From assembly GCA_009760855.2 (NCBI GenBank), contig WPIO01000057.1, positions 1,207,501-1,271,500 on the forward strand: 64,000 nt of DNA, written 5' to 3'. Positions 30,348-42,820 of this stretch are shown one piece after another. The notes beneath the pieces were generated by a model, which saw only the letters and a program-made list of their open reading frames with translations, ran no database searches and had not been told where the DNA came from. The position numbers were made by a program, and so were the translations under genes. Source of the stretch: Cristatella mucedo. Lineage: Eukaryota; Bryozoa; Phylactolaemata; Cristatellidae. The stretch's first letter is position 1; every line of letters starts with the position of its first letter.

Positions 30348-33300
30348 GTAAGAGAGCCAGGTGAGAGAGGCAGGTAAGAGAGGCAGGTAAGAGAGGCAGG
30401 TAAGAGAGTCAGGCCTCCTCAGATGAGACCCACGCCCAGCACGTCCTGAAGGACGCCCTGCACGCTCAAAGGGCATGCTTGCAGGTCATGCAGGTCACGT
30501 TGGCAGAAGGCCGCGGCGCTAGAGCAGCGCCGGTGAACTGTAGACGAAAAGAGCCACAGTAGAGCGCTGAGCTGACCCTGTGCATGTCACCCCTAGCCAT
30601 GTTATTCATGTTGTTTGTTTATCAAGTATGATATTACTCACCATTCAATTGCATTTCCCTTTGCAGCAAATGTATTGCGCCCAGAGAGAGATTGAGTTCT
30701 CCGAGGGCGCTTTATCAAGTGCATTATTATTATTTTTATTATTATTATTATTTCGGGATCGGGAGTCGGCGTGCCATGCGTTAGACGAGTCGGTTAGACC
30801 TTAGCAAGTCAAGTACCTCATAGCGCCGGCGGCAAGAAGTGCGTTATTTAGGGATGGTCAAGAAAAGCAGCAGCACGAGATGGAGCACTGGACAGGTGCC
30901 CCTAAAAATACGCTATGGTCGAAAGAAATTCAGTACTGCCCCACCGATACCCTTTTTGTAATAATAATAATAAGAAGAAAACACTTTTGTAGCTCCCTAA
31001 GCGTACTCGATATATCTTTCTAGCTAGGCGCATTGAATACGCTGGAGAGGAAGCATGCTTATCGCTTGGTAACGTGCCGTTGCAGCGAGCACATGCACAC
31101 ACAAAATGGTTCATGCCGGCGGAGGAAATGCGGTTCGAAACAAGATGGTTTGTTTGTCATTTTTAAATTTCGCCCAGTCGCCTCCTGGTTTTCCTTATTT
31201 GTGACTAATTTCTTTTCAATATATTTTGCCGGAAGACCTTTTGGGGTCCTAAGGGTAGATAAACTCGCTTTTGCCTCTGAAAGGAAATTAATTTTCTACC
31301 TTTGGTGTCCCTGGTCATCCCATTGATATGCAGAGCTCGCACCGTTGCGCTGCAGAAGCTCGTGCCATTGAGTTTCAGAGGGCTATTTGGCTCAGCGGCT
31401 CCTAGCGCTGGGCCCATAAGCGTTTTCCGGCTGAATTTATTCTTTGATATTCGTACATTTTGCCCGCCTCATTCCTGACTCTCCCCGGCCGCGGTGGCAG
31501 GCAGGCAAGCACTCCCAGTGCGGAGCAAGGACTTCGCGGCTTCCCAGCTGGCTTCGCGTCCGAAACGCACTGACGCCGTGCCAATCTTGGGACACGCGGT
31601 TCATTTGTACGGCACCATAAACTCAGGTTTGCTGACGCACTCCAAGGCGTGCGAATCTCCAAGTCCGTGGATATTCGCGTGCGCGGCAGGGCACGGGCTC
31701 GCATTCGCACGGGCACTTTCTGTGAGCGGAAGCGCCATGCTGCGCCGTCGCTCCATCGGTCCAGCAGCGCCAGCCAACCAGCGCCGTCCGTCCTACTCCT
31801 TCGTCGTCCTAAGACACGCAAGCTGCGAGCTCGAAATGCGCCATCAACGCCATCAACGCAAGCTCTCGAAGCCGATGTTGCCCTGCTCGACGATTTCGGG
31901 CGTCAGACTTCATGACGATCCAGAGTCGGAAGTCTGACGTTGAGTCTTGAGTCTTGCAGTCAGCAATACTTGTCTGCAGTACTTCTCTTCGAGCGAGGCG
32001 ACTGCGCTGTCGACGCTCATCTGCCGCTACTTTGGTGAGGCTGTCGATTCGTGCAAGAAGATCACCTGCAGTTGCTTTAGATCGTCTGCAGTTGCTTTTA
32101 GATAATAATGATAATAATAATGCACTTGATAAAGCGCCCTCAGAGAACTTAATCTCGTTCTAGGCGCTTTACATTTGCTGCAAAGGGAAATGCAATTGAA
32201 TGGTAAGCAAAATCATGCTTGAAAAACAAACAAAATGAATAATATGGTTAGGGGTGACATGCACAGGGTCAGCACGCATAAGCACATGAAGGACGAATCG
32301 CAGGGACCCACTAAATGCTGTCCTACATAGGTGTGTTTTCAAGTTCCTTTTAAATGTGGTCAGGTCATCTGCAGTGTGGCTTTTAGATCATATGCAGCTG
32401 CTTTTAGATCACATGCATCTGATTTTAGATCATCTGCAGCTACTTTTATATCACCTGTAGCTGCTTTTATATCACCTGTAGCTGCTTTTATATCACCTGT
32501 AGCTGCTTTTAGATCATCTGCAGACAACATAACCAGCGGCAATACGACTCGCCGACTGGCGGGCCGTCGCTCCCAGGGAGCGACTGCTGTCGGTCTTGCT
32601 CGCTAGGTACAATCGCCAAGTCGCAAATGCTACAATGATCTCGTGCACACGTAGTCACTTATCGTGCTGCTCCTCCTCCTTCAAGCCTTGGATTACCGAA
32701 GTTATTTCGTAAGCGGTTCTCAGTTAAAATTCACCAGCCGGCCAAGCTCACGGGTCCTTATCGCTGGTCAGCGGCCGAGCACGCGGTTCCTAGTCGCGAG
32801 TCAGCGTCTCGCTGAGCACGCCGCGGTTGAGCTACTCGCACAGGGACTTCTTTGCAGCCGATCACTTCGCACGGCTTCAGCCGCTGACGCGGCTACTTCG
32901 GTGTCACGCTCTCGAGCTCAAACCTTCCCGAACGAATTGAAAGTAGTCTTCCAGTTCTTTGTAGCTAATGCAATGTAAGTGTCCAAAGCTTTTCCACGAT
33001 AGGATGCTGAGAGCTGCTCGATGCACGAAAGCAGTTCTCAGCCTCACATTAAAAAGGTGCATTCTCGAACGAGTAATAAATTAAATTAAATTAAATTGAA
33101 ATATAAATAAAAAATATATATATATATATAATGCAAATAAATATAATAAAAATTATAGTAAAGTAATAAAAATTCTCAAAGGAGCAGCGTCTGAGGCTTC
33201 TCGGTTCTACAGTCGCGAGCGCACGCGATACGTCACGATATGTTCGCGATAAGTCACATCGTTGCCGAGAAAAGTCGGCACCTCGACGCATCGCGTCGAA

Positions 33301-36300
33301 TCCACCATTGAGGTAGCATATCTTACCTGAGGCAGCAAACCCTACCTAAAGCATTCAGGGCGCTAAGAAAAGCGACTTATTGATCTCATTGTGATTAATA
33401 ATTTAAATGCAGATAGCTAATCGCTCTCAGGACTCAGCCGTCGCGCCTAAGCTGGCGCTCAGAGAGCGCGTTTCGCTCGCTCGTTGAAGCCTGGTGGCGG
33501 CCATAGAACGGCCGGCGCAGAGCCTCGGGAGGACGCTCGCGCGCCTGGCTTCCGGTAACGCCGTCCACGCTGGCGACGCCTGGTACTCTGCCGAAGAAGG
33601 CCAACGAGACGATCTGGTGAAACAGCTGCTTCGGCAGTAAGTGCGCGGGCGCCGAGAGTCGCGAGCTTCCGCTTCCGCTTCCTGCCCTGAAACTACCCGC
33701 GACTTCGCGGCAGCAACGAAGCGACAAAGACCAAGCGAGAGGCGACGTCGAGCGACCAGTCCGCGCTCTCCGAGATCTATTTCTCTTGGCGAGCCATATT
33801 CATTTTCACTTTTAGAATTACTATCATTATGGCTTTGGCGAATGACCAGTCCGCGCTCTGCGCCATTTAGTTCTCTAGTGGTGCTAAGCAAATGTTTTAT
33901 CACTAGTATTAAAAAAACACTAGTAGATTTAACCGCCCCTTTTTATAGCGACAGAAGAGCCTTAACGGCTATTACCACCGCTTGCAGCTGCGATAGGCAG
34001 CTGGTCTGATGCAGTAGAAGAACCGGAAGTAACTCGCCCTTACTATTATTACCACCACTATAACTCGAAAATCTCTAACAGCAGCTGTAGTCCAGCTGAA
34101 CAGCGCGCAAGTGCGTTCCGATACTGAATCTGAAGCGGAGCGTCCATGGCATCCATCGCCGCCTGCCGCTCTCGACTGCAGCGCTCGCCACATTATGTAT
34201 GTATGTATGTATGTATGTATGTATCTCGGTCAGTAACTCCAAAAAGTCATAAAGACCATGTGGGTGTTACGCAGGAGAGTTTTGTATAGCGCACTCACAG
34301 CGTAAGTGGCTTTCGGTACGCATTCGGTAGCCAACAGACTTCGTCTCACGCAACAAAGAGAAAGTGGGAAGCATAGCAGAGTTAGGAGAGCAGTTTAGGT
34401 AGTGAGTAGCATAGAAGTAGCAGTTCAGGACCGCTGAAGATGATGTGCCATAGTCGGCAGTAGGAGAGTAGTTATCGTTGCGTAAGAATTGTGAAAGCGA
34501 GTTCCGCAGTCTAGGACCTGCAGAGCTAAAGCTTCTGTCGCCAACTGTCTTTAAGCGGAGGAATGGGACAGCTAATTTATTGTCCACACAGAACCTGAGG
34601 GCGCGAACAGGCTGAAACTGATGCAGCAGTTCAGCTAGGTATGAAGGAGCCAAGCCGTGGCGGGCCTTGTGGGTCAGCGTAAGAACTTTGCTCTGTATCC
34701 GTTGCGCAACCGGCAACCATCCTAGCTCTTCCAGCAAAGGTGACACGTGCTCAAACCGCTGGGACTTGAAGACCAGCCTTGCAGCCATATTCATAGTCCG
34801 CTGTAGTGGCATAATAGCTTTCTTTGGTAGCCCAGCCAAAAGGAAATTACAATAATCAAGCCGAGACAGAACTAAAGAGCTAGTTAAATTTTTTACAAGC
34901 CACTGTGGGAGACAGCTTCTAATCTTGGATAGGGATCGGATGTGATGGCTAGCTGTAGAGGCAGTCTTCTGAATGAAGCTTTTGAAATTGAGGCAGCTGT
35001 CGAACACGACACCTAGATTACGAGCACGTGGTGAAGGTCGCACAATAGCATCACCTATTAGAACAGCAAAGCCTTTTAATCCAGCCACGCGCTTAGGGTG
35101 TCCTATGAGAAGCAGTTCGGTTTTATCGTCATTTAATTTCAGAAAGTTTTACGACATCCAGGATCGAATATCGGCAAGGCAAGCATTCAGTTTCTCAGTT
35201 GCTGCAGCAGATTCCGACGGTTTAAATGACAAATACATTACTCGCCTCTGAGCACCAGCGCAGGTGCTCGGCGAGCAGTGGCGTTTTGCTACAGGTCATT
35301 TTGCTACTGTTCCGAAAACGCGGGCAGCAGCGCTAAATTGGCGAATCTCCGCTTTTGCGTTTCAGTCCTGACAGGGCGCAGGCCGTGACCGAAGTTGTAC
35401 TGCGGTAAGTAATTAATTAGGCTGCGGCGGTTAGTAACATTTGAGCAGTGCGGGCAAGTAGCATAGAGTGCGGACGATGGATCGAGCCGGCTTGATGTTG
35501 GTCGGGGATTGCATCTTTTAACCGTATTTAGCGTGCAAATCCAAAGTTGTGAACGCCAAGCGAAAAATCGGCCGATCTACTTCAGGTCGCAGAATGTCCT
35601 GCTTGACCTTGGCTGAGTAGCTTGGCGCGTGCGAGTTGTCCACCTATCTCAGTTTCAGCCTCGGTTTCAAGTGCTGCTGCGAGCGGGCATTTGTCTGAGA
35701 CAGAATTTTCCATCCTGAACTGGCCCGATGCCAGGAATTTTTCAGAAAGAGGTTAAATCTTGACCTCGAGTGGGTGTGACTGGAAGTAGGGATGGGGAGC
35801 GTCGTGTCATCACATCTGCACATGTAAAGTGCGTCGAATGAGATTAAGCTCTCTGAAGGCGAAATACAAATGTTTCATTATTATTGCCTATTTTTTCACG
35901 CTTGTATCCTGTTTGCTTGCGAGGCCACCTGGAGCTTCGCTTTGTTCCAAACTTCGTCTAATTTAATTGATCAACTCGGATGCTTGGTTCTAGATGCGTC
36001 AGGGGCAGTTTCGCCCCTGGGCTTTAGCCATGAGTTAAGGTGCTTGCTCTTCACGATCCGGCTCGTGGCTTTGAGTCATGAAGTGGTTGATCTTTTACTG
36101 ACCAATGCAAGCGGTGGTGATAGTCTTGAACGCTCTTCTGCTGCTTTATAAAAGAGGCTGTTAAATCATCCTACCATTTTATTTCATTCCCTATTTAAAC
36201 TATGCTATGATTAAAAATATTGTAATTAAATAGCGTGTACCCGGAAAAAATCATGAACAAATCAATTTAAACACTGCAGATTTTTTAAGATACTTTTATG

Positions 36301-39095
36301 AACGATTTTTAAATATAATTTAATGTTCAATGTCAACTATAAGAGGGAATGTTGTTTCTACATATGCAAGTTAATAAAATATCTCCCGCGATAATCTAAA
36401 AATACTGAAAAGATCGTAATTTAAGTGTGACCACAGCTACCTATATTTATGGATCCACGGACTAACATTAAAAATTATTAAAGTTGATCGACGGCGCCCG
36501 AAGGCACGAGTTTTACCGAATATCATCATGGAAACTATCAGTCGTCAACGGGTTTTTGAGGTTTTGAACACTTTTAGTGGGATTTTGCACCTCATTAAAA
36601 ATTTACTCTCATCCAGCAGAATTGAGGATCCTGAGGCTGCGGTTGGTATCGGTAGATCGTGCCTGGTTGCCCGGTAATTGAACTAGTTTAAATTTAAATA
36701 TACGGCCATCCCGTATCCGGGTGAGTCAAGAAAGTTTTTTAATTGTCTCTCAAGAGACTAGCTCAGAACTATGGCACTCATAGAGTGCCTGCCGGAACTG
36801 CAGCTCTCACAGAGTGCTTACCGGAACTGGAGCACTTGAAGAGTGGCTGTCGAAATGGTAAACAATATAATTCATCTGTATAGCGCTATAAGAGAGCACA
36901 ATCTCTATTCAGGCGCTTCACACATGCCACGAGGCTCGAGCCCACGAACTCGGCCAGACCTTGGTCGGTGCGTGCACCATAAAAAGTGCCTGTCGGAACT
37001 GTCTCTTTCAAAGAGTGCCCGTAGGTGCTGCGGCCCTCAAAGAGCGCCGCCTGCCGGAACGTCTTCCCAAGCAAGCGCGGAAGCTGCCTCTGGAGCAGGC
37101 CGCACAGTGCGGCCTGCTCCAGAGGCTCTAGCTTGAGTCCGCTTACTTAGTGCGCGCGCCGCCCGGCAAGGCCCATTGACCCTTAAAAAAATGGGCGGGC
37201 CCTATTTTCAGAGTACCTCAAGCTCTGGGCCGAAGGCGCGCCTCCCGGAACCCAGGAACTCTCCAGGTGGCGCCACCTGGAATCCTGCTCGAACCCCGTG
37301 TAGGGAGAAGTCGGTACCAGCGTTGGGAGGCGACGGGTGTTGCCAAGTAGGTTCCTTCAGCCCTATAAATAAAAGGGGGTGGAGCGCCGAAGCGAAGCGC
37401 CGAAGACGCTCAGCCCAGCCCAGCCCCTCCCCCGACGGGCTAGTTAGCTTCTCCGGAATGAGGGTTGGTCCCATTACTGCACGACCTGAAGCTGTGCGAA
37501 TGAGGCTCGCGGCCGCGTAGAACACCTTGGAGCGGTGTAAAGGGAAATGGGCGTCTCCACTTTTACACTTTAAAGCTTCGCGACAAATTCGCGGCCCTGC
37601 TCAGCACTTCTCTCGGACCTACTCTGTGAACGGAACTCCTTCTTTAGTTGTTCCTCAAACACGACTGCGTCCTCTAAAAAAGAACGGCAAGCCTACCGGA
37701 AAGCGATTCAAAGTGCGCACAGGAAATTCAGGTCCCCCCCCCGGCCTTGGCATTCCCGCGTAAAAAAATGTGAGTGCCCCTTGTAGGAGCGGCGATAGGC
37801 CAGGAGATGAGGTGCTCGCTCTTCACGACCGAAGTCGCGGGTTCGAATCCTGCAGTCGAGCGATCCTTTATTGCCAACTGCAAGCGGCGGTGATAGCAAA
37901 TACGGCTCTTCTGCCGCTATACAAACGAGGCTGTTGAGTCAGCTCAGATTACTATTAGTGAGGAGAAATAATCTGAAGCTGCGCCGCGCCGCCAGGGAAG
38001 CTTAAGAGGTTCCGGTCTTCTGTAAGCGTCGCAGGCTTCTTTTCCCACCGGAAGCCGAGAAGCCACTGCGGCAAGGCCTTCGGGAAGGAGGGCGCTAGAG
38101 GAGACACGATCGGCCTCCGAGCGCCGCTTCGGCGGCGCTCGGAGGCCGATCGTGTCTCCTCTAGCGCCCTCCTTCCCGAAGGCCTTGCCGCAGTGGCTCC
38201 GCGGTCTGTGGCGCTACGCAAATCCGGCTGCCGACTCGGCAGCGCCAGCTGTAGGTAGTGAGTGGGGCGACGCGAAAAACTCACGAACGGCAGCATGTTT
38301 CAGGCTGCGAAGGGAAACCATTTTGGCGCACCGACTTCACGAGGTCGCCTCTCGAATGTACGTACGCAGCCGCCAGCGCGGCGAGCCGGCGTCGAGTGCG
38401 CGAGCTCCTCTCGCGACCGATGACCTCGGAGCTCCCTTACAGCGAGCGGTTTCATTCTGACTTGCGCCGGCGCGGCTTCACCGCGGAGCCCGCGGTCGTG
38501 TACTACGGCGACGCGGCGGGAAGGCGAAAGGTGCCGCGCATAAGAATCAGCGGCCCGCATGCCGCAGACGCCGTTCGGAGGAGCCTGGCGCAGAAGGAAC
38601 TCGAGCGTCGGCACGCCAGCGTCGCCGGACCGGCGCCACGAGGCGGCGGCCGAGACCGCCCGTACTTCACTCGGCACGTCGACGGGACGACCGTTGTCCG
38701 GTATCTTTTGCAGCAATGCGCTTAATCGGCGGGAGGAGGGTGGTGCGACGCGCTTCGACGCGGACGCTTCGCTTTTCCGGCAGGGAGCTGCCGCCGCCGC
38801 CCCATCCGGGCTCGCCAAACCATTCTCGCCTGGGCGCGCCACCTGCCGGCGAGTGGTGCCCATTCCGTACTCCGGTCCTATCGGGCTGTCGCAGGGCGTG
38901 GGGCGAGTGACCTAACGCAGCTTAGAATCGAAAACTTAATCAATTTATTTCAAATTCATTCAGATTCAAATTAATCCATTTAATTCGCCAGTTGTACGAA
39001 ACTCATCGAAGTCAAATGCAGCATTCGAAAACACAGATTTGATAGTATTGACGGTAAGAACCGATGTAGCTGCTCTTCATTGGGCTGCGAGTAAA

Positions 39096-39141
<46 letters not shown>

Positions 39142-42100
39142 CTGTGGTATAGATTATTAACTTATGAAATGCCTACGAAACGCCTGCGCTTCACTTCCTC
39201 CGTCTCTGCAGAGGACCCTTTGGCGGTCCACCGGTGCTTTAGGGGCTCGTTCGCGAAAGCTGCGCCACGAAGATGAACGAAGCCACCGCAAGCGAGTTGT
39301 ACTGACGATGGCGGCTGTAATGTATCGTACACAGGCAAGCGCGAAGCGAGCGAGCTTACGTACGGATGAAGCGGAAGCCGTCTCGGAAGCGCTCCGGAGC
39401 TCGCGGAGAGAAGAGAAAGAGCGAGTGAGAGGGAGAGAGAATGGATAGCGTCCACACAGGCCGGTGGACAAGAAGAAAGTTTCTCGACTAGCAGGACTAG
39501 CGTGTCACGTGACCACAGCTAACCCGTTCCCCCGTTGGCCGGGCTGAGTGGTGTGAGTCCTGCTGGGACGGAACTGCATTGTGGGCTCGGCCAAGCCCGG
39601 AAAGCTAACCGATTCGGCGACGCGACAGGGATTTTTTCTCTGCACGACCCGATTCAATAGGAGTTAGTTCTTTGTCCTTGTTATTCACCGATTTTTACTT
39701 GATACGCTCAGCGTCTGGATTCAAGCTCTATTAAAGGACTGCAAGGCGTGGCGGCGAGTTAAGGGGACGTTTCAGTGGGCGCTTTTTTGAGAGCTACAAT
39801 TCCACGACAGTCTTTTGAGAGGGGACTTGAGGCATTCTTATGTCATTCGCATACCAAATAGACAAAAACTAAATTAAAATCAAATTTATAATCGAGTGAA
39901 CAGGCGTGAACTTACCGTGACCTTACCATGGCAAGTCACGTAGGGAGTTTCACTCGTAGCCACCGTTTACTGGTCGAGCGAGCGTATCTCATCAGTGAGT
40001 TCCTAAAATACCCACATTAACAGCCTACAATGCTCCTCTTTAGTATGCGATGTTGAAATAGGCGTAATCCTTTAAATCGAAGACACGGATAGCAAGCGAA
40101 CTTAGGGGCTTTGGTATGGAAGCGAACGCTTGCAAAGCTCACCAGTACGCTGGCTGACAGTAGCGTAGAACGAAGATCAAGCATGATATTGCTCACCATT
40201 CAATCGCGCTTACCTTTGCAGCAAATGTGAAACGCCTAGAAAGAGATTAAGTTCTCTGAGGGCGCTTTATCAAGTGTATCATTAGTATTATTACTATGCA
40301 GTACATAGCGGTTGCCGAATATTTATATAGCACCCTAAGAGAACCAGATCTCTTTCTGCGAACTTTACTTATGCTGAAAAGGAACCGTGTAAATTGGTTT
40401 GCCGTAGGGTGCATTGTTTTTGAACGCACGAGCAAGCAGAGTACAATTCTATCGGATGGAGCAGAGGCCGTACAGAATGGGTCAGCTTTGCTTTTAGCTT
40501 CGTTTGTGAGCATCGTCAAATCAGGAGATGACGTGATGTCAGTCCGCAGTGAGTTCCACGCATTGTGAGAATCATAACCGTGGTAGCCGAGGATATTGAA
40601 GCTAGTAAGGGTCACAGCTGACTGATCTGAGTCACACATGCCGATAGGTGCGACGCGATGCCTGCAGTAAGAGCAAGTACTGCTGCTAGGTAGGCCGGGG
40701 CAAGGGCACGGGGTGACCTAAAGGCGAGCTCTCGAATGTTGTAGTCGCTACTTTGCGTCGTGGGGAGCCTGTACAGATTAGCGAGAAATAGTGTAGTAGC
40801 GGCAGTTGGCTGCGACGTTCATGATAGGCAAGTCTAGCGGACGAGTTTCACAACCGCTGTAAGCATCCTCTTTTTAATGGAAGCCGCGTTGCAAAGTCGT
40901 GTAACTTTGAGTTTGACAGCGACGATTTGCCACATTGCGCACAGAATGCCCTTCGAATTTTCAACTGTCAGCAGTCCTTAGTCTGGCGTCTGCTAGCTAC
41001 CCAAGCGGGCGGCCGGCTGTTCTGCAATGGAGAACAGCGGATAGCACATCCGGATGTTGCACCGTGGTGTTGGAAGACACGTGCAACCACGAGAACCAGC
41101 TGCTGGCATTCGTGACTGCGACCGGGAAGCTATCGTGCAACCATCATAACAACCGCCTGCGACTCATCTCGTCCTCGTCTGCAGCCTATACGTTCAGCTG
41201 TGAGGGCAAGCTGAAGTCGCTCGAGCAGCTCGGATCAGCAGGAAAACCTCTAGCCCACGCCATTCAGGTAGGCCATCTGCCAGAAACTATTATTACTCGG
41301 TTTGCTGTGTCGTGTAGCAAAATAGCTATTTTGTACAGCTGTCTGCTGTAGCTGAAAAGGGCAACTTTTTGAACATAAGTGCTCCTATTTCAAACATGAT
41401 GTCAGTACTGATGGTATGGTTGTGGCTTATCAGATTGTCCTGCAATACACCTCTATGGCCAAACTGCACCCTGTCTCTGTCTCTGTCTCTCTCTTTGTCA
41501 ACGCAAACCATCGTTAAAATAAACACGGACTTATTGCATTTAGAACCTGACAATTCAATGGTGAGCTATCTGGGGGGTTATAGTCTCATTTTTCTAGTAC
41601 TTGAGAGATTATTTACTGCGTTCAAGACAAATGCATACTGTAAACGCTTGGATTCATGATTGCGTATGAGAATCGGGGTATGATGATTACTGGTGCAGAC
41701 GGCTTTACTGAAAGATAGAATGACGCCCACAATGGCCTGAGGGAAATCTATGACAAAAGTTTTCCGGCATTTCCATGGTTTTTAACCAGATTCTCTGCAT
41801 GCATTCATTTTCATTTCTTTCTCATCACTCACTTAGCTCTTCGTATCTACTTGCATCTATCTAATATGTACTCCAACGTGTGCATGCTCACCCACTTAGC
41901 TGTATCTACCTGTACTTAGCTGTATCTACCTGTACTTAGCTGTATCTACCTCTACGAAAGTAAATAATTCATGCTTTCACCAGACCAAATGTGAATTTCA
42001 ACGGCGGTTATGCGTGTGTATATTATTAGATATGCATATAATATACATATGTGTGTGTGTGTGTGCGTGTGTGCGTGTGTAGGCTGAGACATTCTATGAG

Positions 42101-42767
42101 TGGAGTGGTTATGCGTTAATATATACTTTACCAGTGTGCTAAATACAAAGGAATACGTATTGAGAAGACACTGCATATTTATAGTCTTTATCTGAATTCC
42201 CCATTGGAGCTGTATGGAGTCGGACGTGCGGAAGGGGCTTCCGATAATCAAGCTACAATTGTACTACCGAGTATACTACAGAGTGTCCATATTACCAAGT
42301 ACTTCTCGCACAGTTGCTAGGCACTTTTTATTGGCTTTCCTGTATACGATGCAATGCAGGACTTTCATAATAGCGATTCAAAAATCACTACTATTCGGCA
42401 CGCATGAAAATTTGTCCATTCATGAGGAAAAAGCCTACGTAGCGTCAAGCGTCCTAGGTCTCAGTGTGCTATGGTTTTGGCTAGAGGTTTCACCAATGAT
42501 TGATTGTCGTGACTGGCTACTTTCGTGGGTGCGTGACAGCAAAATACACACGCCAGCGAAAACTCTCTCATTCATTTCATCTTTTTAATTGCACTCCGCT
42601 AATTCACAAAAAAGTTTCCTGATCTGGAAATATAATTCCCCTTAAAGTTTGTATATTGCATTAGCGTGAAAGTTAACATGCTCTATTTCCTAAGGCCTCA
42701 CAAGAGTTAATGCCAGAGATATAGATAGAAAGGTAAAAAGAGAGAGATAGTGAAGAGAGACAATGAG

Positions 42768-42820
<53 letters not shown>

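Noticed and set aside
31627-31901. Extra exon of gene B between exons 1 and 2
   Set aside because: Phases would fit only with a weak GTCAGA donor and a different acceptor for exon 2. The direct join keeps the intron position shared with gene A.
34267-35088. Host gene on the minus strand
   Set aside because: The protein is the C-terminal part of a CR1/L2-like retrotransposon; further copies exist at 63543 and 60937.
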